DNA of 64,000 bases, taken from positions 130,887 to 194,886 of the forward strand of contig JAFLBZ010000004.1 of NCBI GenBank assembly GCA_017303715.1, read 5' to 3'. The notes beneath the pieces are model-generated. The model was given only the letters and a program-made list of their open reading frames with translations, was not told where the DNA came from and ran no database searches. The position numbers and the translations under genes are program-made. Of the stretch, positions 43,957 to 53,139 are shown piece after piece (position 1 is the first letter of the stretch; each line of letters opens with the position of its first letter). This DNA is from Rhodothermia bacterium (GTDB lineage: Bacteria; Bacteroidota; Rhodothermia; Rhodothermales; UBA2364).

Positions 43957-45171
43957 ATGATAAAGCATTTATTTTTATTGTGTACAGTATTGGGGTTGCC
44001 CAGTGTGCTATCTGCACAAAAATATGCCCTCAAAGCAGATGTTGTACACACCGTTTCAGGACCTTCTATCCAAAACGGGTTGCTCTTGGTTAAAGACGGT
44101 AAAATAGAGTGGGTGGGTGCTGCGAAAGACAAAGCCATCCCAAAAGACTACAAAACCTATACCGCTAAAACAATAACGCCCGGCTTGGTGGATGGTCATT
44201 CGGTGGTAGGGCTTGCTGGTGCACTCAACCAACCACACGATCAAGACCAACTGGAAACCTCAGGCGCACCCATTGCGCCGGAACTTCGTGCCTTAGACGC
44301 CTACAATCCACGAGAAATATTGGTGACGTATCTTCGGGAAATGGGTGTGACAACAATTCATACGGGGCATGGGCCGGGGGCGCTCATCTCTGGGCAAACC
44401 TTAGTGGCCAAAACCATCGGCAATTCCATTAAAGAAGCCGTTGTAGATTCTGCTTCTATGTTAGCAATTACCTTGGGAAGTGGGATTAGCAGCGCGTTTA
44501 AATCTCCCGCAACCCGTTCCAAAGCCTTGGCCATGTTGCGCCAAGAGTTGCTTAAGGCGCAAAGTTATCTCAGAAAGATGGAACAATCGGAGGCCAGCAA
44601 ACGCCCCGAACGAGACTTGAAATTAGAAACACTTGCCCAACTTCTGAAAGGGGAGCTAAAAGCACTTGTTACAGTAGATCGTGCGCATGACATCCAAGCC
44701 GCCATCCGCTTGGCCAAGGAGTTCAATCTAAAATTGGTGCTCGATAGCGCCTCCGAAGCGTATTTAGTGGTTGACGAGATCAAGTCATCAGGTATCGAGG
44801 TTATTCTACACCCCACCATGAAGCGTGCTGCGGGAGAAAGCGAGAACCTCACGTTCGAGACGGCCAAGATATTGAATGAGGCCGGAATTTCCTTCTCGTT
44901 ACAAAGTGGCTTTGAAGGCTACGTACCCAAAACCCGTGTTGTTCTCTTCGAAGCAGCAATAGCCGCCGCTTACGGCCTGCCATTCGACAAAGCTCTTGCC
45001 GCTATCACCATAAACCCCGCCAAGATTTTGGGCATTTCCCATCGTGTTGGTTCACTCGAAATAGGCAAAGACGCCGATGTGGTTTTGTTTAACGGCGACC
45101 CCTTTGAATATACCACGCATGTTTGTACAGTTTTCGTGAATGGTAAAGTCGTTAGTGAAACCTGCCGTTAA
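43957..45171 (+). CDS. Secreted amidohydrolase paralogue lacking metal ligands
   Basis: 404 aa, signal peptide MIKHLFLLCTVLGLPSVLSA. Alignable by eye with the preceding gene throughout, including IKEAVVDSASMLAITLGSGI, the KMEQSEASKRPERDLKLETLAQ helix and the closing INPAKILGISHRVGSLEIG. The metal-binding residues are gone: LVDGHSVVGLAG has Val in place of the second His; VTVDRAHDIQ replaces the neighbour's FHTHRADDI; LVLDSASEA replaces LQHVSEG; and the GYHTDD block has become FSLQSGFEG. Probably a non-catalytic partner subunit. It is intact and uninterrupted, so not a decayed pseudogene. Confidence 0.85.
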   Translation: MIKHLFLLCTVLGLPSVLSAQKYALKADVVHTVSGPSIQNGLLLVKDGKIEWVGAAKDKAIPKDYKTYTAKTITPGLVDGHSVVGLAGALNQPHDQDQLETSGAPIAPELRALDAYNPREILVTYLREMGVTTIHTGHGPGALISGQTLVAKTIGNSIKEAVVDSASMLAITLGSGISSAFKSPATRSKALAMLRQELLKAQSYLRKMEQSEASKRPERDLKLETLAQLLKGELKALVTVDRAHDIQAAIRLAKEFNLKLVLDSASEAYLVVDEIKSSGIEVILHPTMKRAAGESENLTFETAKILNEAGISFSLQSGFEGYVPKTRVVLFEAAIAAAYGLPFDKALAAITINPAKILGISHRVGSLEIGKDADVVLFNGDPFEYTTHVCTVFVNGKVVSETCR

Positions 45172-45194
45172 GCCACTCCTTTTTAAAAGGCATT

Positions 45195-45289
45195 ATCTTA
45201 CACGGCATAAGGCATTGTTTTTACTGGCAATCTCTACGTCAATCGTTTGAACATTAGAGATCTTACACGGCATAAGGCATTGTTTTTAC
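45195..45289. repeat. Pair of identical 30-bp direct repeats, 35 bp apart
   Basis: The same 30 bases (starting ATCTTACACGG, ending TTGTTTTTAC) occur at 45195-45224 and 45260-45289. The separating 35 bases are unrelated. They lie between the amidohydrolase operon and nadC. Only two copies and no cas gene in the window. Confidence 0.85.
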
Positions 45290-45378
45290 CCACATTGCAC
45301 CCCACTTTAAAGACCAAAACCCAAGGCCATCCAAACAGCACTGCTTTCATTCTTACCAATATTTAGTACAGAATCAAG

Positions 45379-46269
45379 ATGTTTCCACCATATGTTTCCC
45401 TTGCTGCACTCGATCAAAAGATACACGAAGCCCTTTCGGAAGATGTAGGCTTGGGGGATATTTCAACACAAGCCACCATCTCCCCCGATACACAGGCCAC
45501 CGCACGCTTTTTGGCAAAATCGGACGGTATTTTGGCCGGAAAACGGGTTGCTGAACGGGTCTTCAACCTCGTAGATGCAACATTAGAAGTTGTCTGGACG
45601 GCAGAAGACGGCGATCCGCTAACTAAAGGGACGTATTTTGGAACGGTCAAAGGTTTAGCAAGATCGGTTTTAGTGGCAGAGCGGTTAGCCCTGAATTTCT
45701 TGCAACGCATGTCCGGAATCGCAACCGCAACCCATCGAATGGTTGAGGCCGTCAAACCGCATCCCGTTCATATTTTAGACACCCGCAAAACCGTACCCGG
45801 ACTTCGGCTGCTGGACAAGTGGGCGGTCTTGCTGGGCGGAGGAAAAAACCATCGGATTGGTCTCTTTGACATGATGATGATTAAAGACAATCACATCACC
45901 GCAGCAGGTGGCATCCGAAAAGCCTTAGAAGCGGCACGAGAATACCGAGAAAAACAAAATTTGGATGTGGAAATTGAAATCGAAACACGGACGCTTGATG
46001 AGGTGCAAGAGGTTCTCTCGGCGGGCGGAGCAGACCGGATCATGCTCGACAACATGACCACGAAAATGCAAAATGGATGTTTGGATGTGAGTATGTTGAC
46101 TGAGGCCGTCCGATTGATTGGGAAAAGGTATAAAACCGAGGCTTCGGGCAATGTAACCCTTGATACCATTCCGCAGATTGCAGCAACAGGAGTGGACTTT
46201 ATCTCTTCTGGATCTCTCACACACTCCGTTGTTGCCTTGGATATTTCACTTAAAATACAGTTGACGTAA
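45379..46269 (+). CDS. nadC: Nicotinate-nucleotide pyrophosphorylase (carboxylating)
   Basis: 296 aa quinolinate phosphoribosyltransferase of de novo NAD synthesis, producing nicotinate mononucleotide and CO2 from quinolinate and PRPP. Signature segments: HEALSEDVGLGDISTQAT at the N terminus, LAERLALNFLQRMSGIAT-type helix, LDTRKTVPGLRLLDKWAVL followed by GGGKNHRIGLFDMMMIKDNH (the key Arg, Lys, His residues), and EASGNVTLDTIPQIAATGVD. Standard length. nadA and nadB are not in the window. Preceded by the pair of 30-bp repeats. Confidence 0.96.
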   Translation: MFPPYVSLAALDQKIHEALSEDVGLGDISTQATISPDTQATARFLAKSDGILAGKRVAERVFNLVDATLEVVWTAEDGDPLTKGTYFGTVKGLARSVLVAERLALNFLQRMSGIATATHRMVEAVKPHPVHILDTRKTVPGLRLLDKWAVLLGGGKNHRIGLFDMMMIKDNHITAAGGIRKALEAAREYREKQNLDVEIEIETRTLDEVQEVLSAGGADRIMLDNMTTKMQNGCLDVSMLTEAVRLIGKRYKTEASGNVTLDTIPQIAATGVDFISSGSLTHSVVALDISLKIQLT

Positions 46270-46544
46270 CCTTCCTTCAGGTATTTATTTGTGTTTGCAA
46301 CGCCCACCAATTCGGTTTTAGCCATGACCGATCGAGACCAAACCCTATAGGGATGATATCTTAAGATAGAGAGATATAACTGAGAATATATATCCACAAC
46401 TCGGTGGCGGAGCGTAGTCAAAGCACCAAGCGTGGTAAAAATCGGTTTTTTTACGAATGTCGAAACTTAGAATAGAGATTTAGCCCAATCATTTTTAAGT
46501 TGCCAATTCGTTTTGGAACAACCACTTAACACCCAAATTACTCG

Positions 46545-47141
46545 CTAAAGCAAAGGTTTCATCCAGAAGTACAAATTTTTTGACGAAGGCGCATCCTCAT
46601 CTACGTCTTGCCATTCAATGACACAAGTCATACCGATGGCCCGTTGGAAGCCTCTTTTTTGCCAGAAACCATCCAATGGAACATAATCTTTCGGGCGTCT
46701 GGGATGATCTCCGGAGCGAACAACGCCGCAAAAGGCCAGCCAAAGAAATCCACCAACTTCCTTTGCCCATTTTTCCCGCTCAGCCATAAAATGTAGTCCT
46801 GCCCCCATGCCGCGATAGGGTTGTAATAACACCGATTCACTAAAATAGAACACCTCATTTACCGGAAAATCTCTTTCTTCAAATGGTTTTCGGATATTAT
46901 CGGTTTCTTGTGCTAATGGTATGCCCGTAGAAGCCCCAACAATGGTATCGCCGTCTAAAGCCAGCACCAAAATCGCATTCTCCGCTTCAGCAAACGTGGT
47001 TAAATAACGCTTTTCATACGCCAAATCCCCATCGTATAAATATGGAAATTCTCGAAAAACCGTAATTCTTAATCTCGCCAAATCATCCAAATAGGACAGC
47101 ATCTCACGCCCAGTACATGACATATAGGTTAAAGACATCAT
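46545..47141 (-). CDS. GNAT-family N-acetyltransferase
   Basis: 198 aa. Acetyl-CoA fold with the binding-loop signature SVLLQPYRGMGAGLHFMAER (Q-x-x-R/x-G-x-G, about 104-123) preceded by ILVLALDGDTIVGASTGIPL, and a Trp/Phe-rich C-terminal half (PLDGFWQKRGFQRAIGMTCV). Typical single-domain length. The acceptor is unknown. It stands alone; the upstream gap to nadC (275 bases) shows no gene. Confidence 0.85.
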   Translation of the reverse strand: MMSLTYMSCTGREMLSYLDDLARLRITVFREFPYLYDGDLAYEKRYLTTFAEAENAILVLALDGDTIVGASTGIPLAQETDNIRKPFEERDFPVNEVFYFSESVLLQPYRGMGAGLHFMAEREKWAKEVGGFLWLAFCGVVRSGDHPRRPKDYVPLDGFWQKRGFQRAIGMTCVIEWQDVDEDAPSSKNLYFWMKPLL

Positions 47142-47208
47142 CGCAACAAACCTCGTTCGTAATTAAATGATGGGTAAAATTTTTTGGGTTCTCGTATTTA
47201 TATGGCCT

Positions 47209-47685
47209 TTATCCTTTAAAAAGTGGCGCAACCTGATAAAGCAGTATATAAACCAAAACGCCAGTGACGGCTACAAAAAGCCATATGGGGAAGGTTAAAC
47301 GCGCCATCCGACGATGCCTTGCCGTATAGGGACTTCCACCCTTTTGCTGTGTTTTAAGTCCTCTGTAAAAGGTGATGAGTACAAAGGGCAAGACCACTAT
47401 AGCCAAAACCACATGTGGCAATAAAATACCATAATAAATAAACCTTAACCAATCTGGTGCATAATCTGGAAAAACAGTGTGTCCAATACCGCTATCCATT
47501 TGTCGCAAGGTGTGGTAGGTGAGATAGGAGGTAAGAAAAATCGCAGATGAGACAATGGCCGACAACATCATCTGACGATGGCGCAAGATGTCTTTCTGGC
47601 GGATTAAAATGTACCCCCGCAACAATAGGAGGGTAGAGATAAAGTTAAGCAGGGCATTTAATGCTGGTAAGTCATGATAGGTCAT
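47209..47685 (-). CDS. DUF420 membrane protein
   Basis: 158 aa with four hydrophobic segments (LPALNALLNFISTLLLLRGY, MMLSAIVSSAIFLTSYLTYH, YYGILLPHVVLAIVVLPFVL, LTFPIWLFVAVTGVLVYILL). DUF420 proteins are small integral membrane proteins often encoded with cytochrome oxidase and haem-copper maturation genes (CtaM-like). Here it ends a minus-strand cluster ctaA, cyoE, ABC ATPase, ABC permease, DUF420, supporting a role in cytochrome oxidase assembly. Histidines in the helices could bind haem or copper; that is inference. Confidence 0.85.
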   Translation of the reverse strand: MTYHDLPALNALLNFISTLLLLRGYILIRQKDILRHRQMMLSAIVSSAIFLTSYLTYHTLRQMDSGIGHTVFPDYAPDWLRFIYYGILLPHVVLAIVVLPFVLITFYRGLKTQQKGGSPYTARHRRMARLTFPIWLFVAVTGVLVYILLYQVAPLFKG

Positions 47686-47707
47686 TTTAACATGTTTTTA
47701 AGGCCAT

Positions 47708-48487
47708 TCATTTCGAATGGTCAATGGTGGTTTTAAGAACAACTTGCCGGGCAACGACCAAGGAAATACACGCAAAAAGGAAAAGAACCCCAAAAGAAGG
47801 TCCAAAACCCAAGAGGGTCTGAACAGGCGGTTGCCCAAATCCATACAAGGCCACCCGAAGCGCATCTAAACCATACGTGACGGGATTCAGCCAGACCACC
47901 CAGCGGACTGCTTCGGGGATGCCAGAAACCGGAAAAAACGCGCCGGAAAGCATCCAAAGTGGCATCAAGAAAAAATTCATGAGGGCTAAAAACCCACGGG
48001 TGGACTGTACCCGCCACGCCATTACAAATCCCAAACTTCCAAACGTTAATCCAAGGATTGCACAAATCAAGAGTGCAGTAGCGATGCCCAAAAGGCTAAA
48101 AGGAATCCCTACAAACGGCATAATCACTAAAAAAAGCAAGGATTGGATCACCCCAAGAGTGGTTCCTCCGGCCACATTACCCAAGACCAACCACCATCGA
48201 GAGATGGGAGCGACCAGTGCCGCCTGAAAGAAACCACTTCGTTTTTCCTCTACAATCGAAACGGTGGAGAAAATCGCAGTAAACACCACAACCAGCAGCA
48301 GCATACCCGGAAAAAGAAAGGTTAGGAAAGACAGTTCTCTGTTTTCTGGCAACCGAAAACTCCCTTGAAATCCCAGCCCAAGTAACAGCCAAAACAAAAG
48401 CGGCTGTGCTAAGGCTCCGCCCATCCGTCCTCTATCAAACAGAAACTTGATCACCTCCCGCTTCCAAAGTGCCCAAAATGCCATCAT
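47708..48487 (-). CDS. ABC-2 type transporter permease
   Basis: 259 aa with about six membrane segments (PLLFWLLLGLGFQGSF, FLFPGMLLLVVVFTAIFSTV, LFLVIMPFVGIPFSLLGIA, ALLICAILGLTFGSLGFVMA, FFLMPLWMLSGAFFPVSGIP, and the last near the C terminus). The SGAFFPVSGIPEAVRWVVWLNP block is typical of ABC-2 permeases. It overlaps its ATPase by four bases. Located with haem A synthesis genes, it may export a haem- or copper-related factor, but the substrate is not evident. Confidence 0.9.
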   Translation of the reverse strand: MMAFWALWKREVIKFLFDRGRMGGALAQPLLFWLLLGLGFQGSFRLPENRELSFLTFLFPGMLLLVVVFTAIFSTVSIVEEKRSGFFQAALVAPISRWWLVLGNVAGGTTLGVIQSLLFLVIMPFVGIPFSLLGIATALLICAILGLTFGSLGFVMAWRVQSTRGFLALMNFFLMPLWMLSGAFFPVSGIPEAVRWVVWLNPVTYGLDALRVALYGFGQPPVQTLLGFGPSFGVLFLFACISLVVARQVVLKTTIDHSK

Positions 48488-49413
48488 GTCGCCATAGGGT
48501 CTAAGTGAAAGTAATTTCCGGTATGGGTTAAAAAAACATCTTCGAGCGTGGGTTTACGGATTGCAGCTGCACGGATCAGGTGTCCAAAATCTCGGTAAAG
48601 AGTGTCGAACAACTCTTGGGGCCGTTCGTGATATACACAAATTTCCACCCCAAATTGCACCACTTGCCAAGCCAATTCGCGAAGTGCGGCAGCCAATCGT
48701 TCCGGCTCATCCGAAGTAACCCAAAGTGTATCGTTCCCCAAAGACGATTTAAGGGCATTTGGAGTACCTTGACACACAGCTTTTCCTTTATTCATAATCA
48801 CCAATTCATCGCACTTTTCGGCTTCTTCCATCAAATGGGTCGCCACCAAAATCGTAATCTTTTGTTGCTTTTGCAAGTCTTTGAGCAAATTCCAAAAGGC
48901 ACGACGTGCAACAGGGTCTAAGCCATTTGTTGGCTCATCCAAAAGCAATAACTTTGGGTGATGCAAAATACTCCGCGCCAAGTCCACCCGCCGCAGTAAG
49001 CCACCACTTAGGTTCCGACACCGATCTTGTGCGCGATCAGAAAGACCCAACAATTCTAAATTTTGTGCCACACGCGCCTCTAAAGTATTGCCTTTTAGTC
49101 CATAAAGAGCGCCATGTAACACCAAATTGTCCCGTACCGACAATGCCAAATCTAATGCTGGTTGCTGGAAAACCACGCCCAATTGGTGCCGTACCAAATC
49201 AGGTCGTTCAGCAACATTGGTGCCGGCTATCATACAAGTGCCAGATTGCAGTTTTAGACGTGTAGAGGCAATGCCAAAAAAAGTGCTTTTACCGGAACCA
49301 TTCGGGCCTAATAGACCGAAAAGTGCTTGTTCTGGAATTGAAAATTGCAAGCCATCCAACGCTTTGGTGGCTCCGTATTGATACACAATATCCGTAGCAA
49401 TCAACATCTCCAA
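48484..49413 (-). CDS. ABC transporter ATP-binding protein
   Basis: 309 aa. Walker A GLLGPNGSGKSTFFGIAS (about 34-51), Q-loop VFQQPALDL, signature LSGGLLRRVDLARSIL, Walker B KLLLLDEPTNGLDPVA and switch His in VATHLMEEAEKCD. A C-terminal extension of about 80 residues resembles the regulatory tails of drug-export or CcmA-like ABC ATPases. Partner is the downstream permease (four-base overlap), and cyoE lies 12 bases upstream, in one operon. Confidence 0.93.
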   Translation of the reverse strand: MEMLIATDIVYQYGATKALDGLQFSIPEQALFGLLGPNGSGKSTFFGIASTRLKLQSGTCMIAGTNVAERPDLVRHQLGVVFQQPALDLALSVRDNLVLHGALYGLKGNTLEARVAQNLELLGLSDRAQDRCRNLSGGLLRRVDLARSILHHPKLLLLDEPTNGLDPVARRAFWNLLKDLQKQQKITILVATHLMEEAEKCDELVIMNKGKAVCQGTPNALKSSLGNDTLWVTSDEPERLAAALRELAWQVVQFGVEICVYHERPQELFDTLYRDFGHLIRAAAIRKPTLEDVFLTHTGNYFHLDPMAT

Positions 49414-49425
49414 CTCAAGGACAGG

Positions 49426-50388
49426 TTATAAAAGACGGTCTAAGGCGAGACACAATAAAAGTGCAGGGATATAAAGCACCGAGGCCAAGAGTACCTTTCG
49501 GGCATTCCGATGGGTCATTTCCACATAAAAACGTAGGGCCGTCATTAAAAAATAACTGCCCAATAAAATTGCACCCGAAATATAAAAAGCCCCCACTAAT
49601 CCGGTTTGTAGCAAGGCAAGGCTTAGACCAACGGTTAATGCCGTAAAAAACACTGTTTGCATGGTGGTTGAGCGACCCGAAGGCTCAACAACACTTAGCA
49701 TCTTAAAACCGCCACGTTCGTAATCTTTCCGATACATCCATGCAACGGCCAAAAAATGCGGCATTTGCCAAGCGAGCAAAATCCCAAACATCAACCAACC
49801 ACCCAAATCAAATGAGCCAGTGGCGGCAGTCCATCCGCCCAAAGCAGGCAAGGCACCGGGGATTGTTCCAATAAGGGTATTGTAATGTGTGATTCTCTTA
49901 AGTGGCGTATAAACAGCAACATAAAGCACCACCGTTGCGACGGCTAAAAAGGTCGTTAGGGTATTAACCGTAAAGTACGTATAACCCACGCCCAAGGCAG
50001 CAAGGCATAACCCCAGAAGGAGAATTGGTGTAGGGGAGAGTCTTCCTGCGGGTAATGGCCTTCGTGCAGTTCTGTGCATGAGGGCATCGTAATCTCTTTC
50101 AATAAAATGGTTCAAAATTGCCCCACCCGCCGATGTAAAGCAAACGCCTAAGACGGTATGGAGCAGTTTTACCCAGTCGAAGCCCACTTTACTTCCCAAA
50201 ATAAAACCCGCCACCGCCGAGATGGCCACCAAAAACGAGATTTCAGGCTTGGTCAGTTCCCAAAGATCCGTCCAAAGTGTGGGGTCTTTTTGTTTATCCC
50301 GACGAATCATTACGCGGCTTTCCTCTTCGTCTAAAGGTAGCAGCGAAGTGGGTTGTTCTGAGGGTTGAGGGCGCTTGTTACGCAACAT
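49426..50388 (-). CDS. cyoE: Protoheme IX farnesyltransferase (haem O synthase)
   Basis: About 320 aa from the Met at 50388, overlapping the end of ctaA by 11 bases; Mets at 50433 and 50310 are alternatives and none has a good ribosome-binding site. The UbiA-type prenyltransferase core shows LTKPEISFLVAISAVAGF, then the metal/diphosphate motif NHFIERDYDALMHRTARRPL (NxxxDxxxD-like), the second acidic region YRKDYERGGFKML, and about eight hydrophobic helices. It farnesylates haem B to haem O, the substrate for CtaA. Operon: ctaA, cyoE, ABC ATPase, permease, DUF420. Confidence 0.92.
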   Translation of the reverse strand: MLRNKRPQPSEQPTSLLPLDEEESRVMIRRDKQKDPTLWTDLWELTKPEISFLVAISAVAGFILGSKVGFDWVKLLHTVLGVCFTSAGGAILNHFIERDYDALMHRTARRPLPAGRLSPTPILLLGLCLAALGVGYTYFTVNTLTTFLAVATVVLYVAVYTPLKRITHYNTLIGTIPGALPALGGWTAATGSFDLGGWLMFGILLAWQMPHFLAVAWMYRKDYERGGFKMLSVVEPSGRSTTMQTVFFTALTVGLSLALLQTGLVGAFYISGAILLGSYFLMTALRFYVEMTHRNARKVLLASVLYIPALLLCLALDRLL

Positions 50389-51373
50389 GGTTTCGGTGCG
50401 CAGCGACTTTTCGAGGGGTAAGTTTGATTGCATATAAAAATAAAGTAAACTGTCCTCCAAACATGAAACAGGCCAATAACAGATGAAGAGGTTGCGCCAT
50501 GGCCAAGACGTCATTTCCAGCCAAAACCAAGCCAGATGACACCGAAACCAAAATACTGCCCATCACAACCAACATCCAGCGGCGCATACCTATTGGCGAA
50601 GCATTCTCCGTAAAAATCAGGTGCATTAACCAACCATTAATCAAGAATGTGAGCAAGGCCAGTAAACGGTGAATCCCAAACGAAAAGCCCAATTTAGCAA
50701 TAATTTCGCTCCGCTCTACCTGATCTAAAAGCACATCTACTTCTTCACGCACTTGTGTCCCAACCAAGACTTGAACCAACGAAAGGATTAAGGCGACCAA
50801 CAGTGCAGTACGTATGATGGTTGGATAACCCGAATGAGGCTTTAAATCTCGGTTTTGAATTCGGAAAAGCAAGAGCGCACCTACCGCCAAAATCACCAAT
50901 GCCATAACCATATGTGTGGTAATTTTGACTGGGGAAAGGGCCGAACTTACCACCACAGCACCTAACCAAGCCTGAAAACCAATACCAATTAAGTTAAAAA
51001 ACGAAAGCCCCACAAACCATTTGTCGGTCTTATAAAGAGGAAGTGCAAAAATAAGTTGCACCAAAATAGAAAGCCCTAAAGCCGCACCAAATAGACGATT
51101 GATGTACTCGGTCCATGTTTTGGTGGCATTAAACTCCTCAACCGCATCATGTTCTTCTGCATAAATCTCCTTATAGTTTGGAGGAAGTTGCGAAACATCT
51201 GTGGGTGGAATCAAACGGCCAAAACACTTGGGCCAATCTGGACAACCCATACCCGCACCACTAGCACGAACGACAGAACCCGCCAAAATCACGAGATAAA
51301 CCAAGACCAACGTGATGGTACCGATGGTTGCCAATCGGCTATATACTTTTTCTGGAGCTTCTAGAGTACGCAT
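50378..51373 (-). CDS. ctaA: Haem A synthase (COX15/CtaA)
   Basis: 331 aa membrane enzyme that oxidises haem O to haem A for cytochrome aa3-type oxidases. Seen: VYLVILAGSVVRASGAGMGC (the conserved GxGxxC start), CPDWPKCFGRLIPP with paired cysteines, WTEYINRLFGAALGLSILVQ (haem-ligand region ExxxR/H), ITTHMVMALVILAVGALLLF, IHRLLALLTFLINGWLMHLI and HLLLACFMFGGQFTLF, giving the expected four conserved histidines in eight helices. First gene of the oxidase-maturation operon. Confidence 0.93.
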   Translation of the reverse strand: MRTLEAPEKVYSRLATIGTITLVLVYLVILAGSVVRASGAGMGCPDWPKCFGRLIPPTDVSQLPPNYKEIYAEEHDAVEEFNATKTWTEYINRLFGAALGLSILVQLIFALPLYKTDKWFVGLSFFNLIGIGFQAWLGAVVVSSALSPVKITTHMVMALVILAVGALLLFRIQNRDLKPHSGYPTIIRTALLVALILSLVQVLVGTQVREEVDVLLDQVERSEIIAKLGFSFGIHRLLALLTFLINGWLMHLIFTENASPIGMRRWMLVVMGSILVSVSSGLVLAGNDVLAMAQPLHLLLACFMFGGQFTLFLYAIKLTPRKVAAHRNHVA

Positions 51374-51614
51374 AAGACGAAAGATGCCGTGAGTTTTTTA
51401 GGGAACGTGTAAATGAAGATACGCCACGAAGCCCCTTCTAAGATTTGCTTACAAGGTTAATTCTTGTAGAATGGCCTTATATTCCGACCAAAAGCACCTA
51501 ACTTTCGTCTTTGTTCGTCCTATTTTCAAATCCAAAAAAAAAAACGCACAAAAACAAGATGCACATCCCTACACGGGTTTTTTACTTGCTCATCAACCTA
51601 AATCAATAGTTAAC

Positions 51615-53006
51615 ATGCCTTTAATGGTTTCAATATCCGGTATTCGTGGGATTTTTGGAAATGGTTTAGATGCAATGGTTCTCGTGAAATACGCTTCTGC
51701 CTATGGTGTATGGATACGGAACCGTGCCACTGAAATTGGCCGAAAACCACTGATTGCCGTTGGACGCGACGCCCGCGTTACTGGGGAACTCTGCCAAAAC
51801 ATTGTGATGCAAACCTTACGATCGGTGGGTTGCGATGTGCTGGACGTGGGCTTGGCCACAACGCCTACCGTAGAAATGGCGGTTTTGGGCGCAAATGCCG
51901 TGGGCGGCATCATTCTCTCGGCCTCTCACAACCCAGCCGAATGGAATGCCTTAAAACTCTTGAATGAATTGGGGGAATTTCTCACGCCAGATCAAGGAAG
52001 CGAGGTTTTGTCCCTTGCTGAATCAGGCTCCATCACTGCTGTATCCTATGATAAAATTGGTGCATATGAGGCAAAAGACTATCTGCCGTACCATATCGAA
52101 AAAATCATTAACTTACCTTATATCCATCCCGACGAAATTGCAGCAAAAAGATTTAAAATTGTGGTAGATGGCGTAAACTCGGTTGGTGGTGTGGCGATTC
52201 CAGCGCTCTTGGAAGCACTTGGGCTTGGCGAAGAACAAATTATTTGCCTGCACTGCGAACCAACAGGAAGGTTTGCTCACAATCCAGAACCACTGCCCGA
52301 ACACCTCGCCGAAATTATGGAGGCGGTAAAAATACATGGAGCCGATTTAGGCATTGTGGTGGATCCAGATGCCGATCGCCTTGCTTTTGTGGCTAACGAT
52401 GGTACATTCTATGGAGAGGAACTTACACAAGTTACTGCAGCCGACTTCCTACTGAAGATCAAAGCTGGACCGTTTGCCACAAACCTTTCCTCCAGCCGTG
52501 CCGCCGATGACGTGGTGGCCCTTCATGGTCAAAAATCCTACCGCGCTGCAGTCGGTGAAATTAATGTGGTCATGAAGATGAAAGAAGTAGGTGCGGTAAT
52601 CGGTGGCGAAGGGAATGGCGGAGTCATTCTTCCCGATCTGCACTATGGAAGAGATGCTCTGGTTGGAACTGCAATCGTATTGCAACATTTGGTCAACACT
52701 GGCAAAACCCTTGCCGAACTGAAAGCCCAATATCCGTCTTACTGCATCTCAAAAAACAAAATCACTTTAGAAAATGTGGACGCAGATGCCGTTTTAAAAG
52801 CCATCGCTGAACGTTATAAATACGAACGAATATCCACGATAGACGGTGTAAAAATTGATTTTTCCGAAGGATGGGTACACCTTCGCAAGTCCAATACGGA
52901 ACCCATTATCCGGATTTACGCAGAAGGTCGTACCATGAATGACGCCACCGGATATGCCCGTCGCTTTATGGACGAATTAACCGGAATTGCCCAGAGCAAA
53001 TCGTAA
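51615..53006 (+). CDS. glmM: Phosphoglucosamine mutase / phosphohexomutase
   Basis: 463 aa starting at the Met at 51615 (MPLMVSISGIRGIFGNGLDA). The open frame extends 48 codons upstream through a Lys-rich stretch without support. Phosphohexomutase motifs: GIRG near the start, catalytic serine in IILSASHNPAEWNALK (about 101-116), metal-binding DPDADRLAFV (about 241-250), the sugar loop GGEGNGGVILP, and the phosphate loop RKSNTEPIIRIYAEG. Bacteroidota homologues of this type are usually GlmM, converting GlcN-6-P to GlcN-1-P for UDP-GlcNAc, but phosphomannomutase cannot be excluded. A terminator-like hairpin follows. Confidence 0.85.
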   Translation: MPLMVSISGIRGIFGNGLDAMVLVKYASAYGVWIRNRATEIGRKPLIAVGRDARVTGELCQNIVMQTLRSVGCDVLDVGLATTPTVEMAVLGANAVGGIILSASHNPAEWNALKLLNELGEFLTPDQGSEVLSLAESGSITAVSYDKIGAYEAKDYLPYHIEKIINLPYIHPDEIAAKRFKIVVDGVNSVGGVAIPALLEALGLGEEQIICLHCEPTGRFAHNPEPLPEHLAEIMEAVKIHGADLGIVVDPDADRLAFVANDGTFYGEELTQVTAADFLLKIKAGPFATNLSSSRAADDVVALHGQKSYRAAVGEINVVMKMKEVGAVIGGEGNGGVILPDLHYGRDALVGTAIVLQHLVNTGKTLAELKAQYPSYCISKNKITLENVDADAVLKAIAERYKYERISTIDGVKIDFSEGWVHLRKSNTEPIIRIYAEGRTMNDATGYARRFMDELTGIAQSKS

Positions 53007-53016
53007 CGACAAAATT

Positions 53017-53048
53017 TAAGGCAGTCTGGAAAAGTTTAGACTGCCTTA
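53017..53048 (+). terminator. Hairpin after glmM
   Basis: An 11-bp perfect stem TAAGGCAGTCT (53017-53027) with AGACTGCCTTA (53038-53048), 10-nt loop. There is no long T-run, so termination is likely but not certain. It lies between the convergent glmM and pfkA genes. Confidence 0.6.
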
Positions 53049-53139
53049 GATGATCATAAGAAAGACAAATGTTTCATCGAAAAGCGCAACAACGCAAACT
53101 TGTGCCTTGATCTATAAAGCGGGACACTTAGCTCGTGGT

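Noticed and set aside
43957-45171. Second amidohydrolase as a pseudogene
   Set aside because: Metal ligands are lost but the frame, signal peptide and length are intact, so an inactive but functional paralogue is more likely.
45195-45289. Minimal CRISPR array from two 30-bp repeats
   Set aside because: Only one spacer-like interval, no third repeat, no cas genes in the window; kept only as a direct repeat pair.
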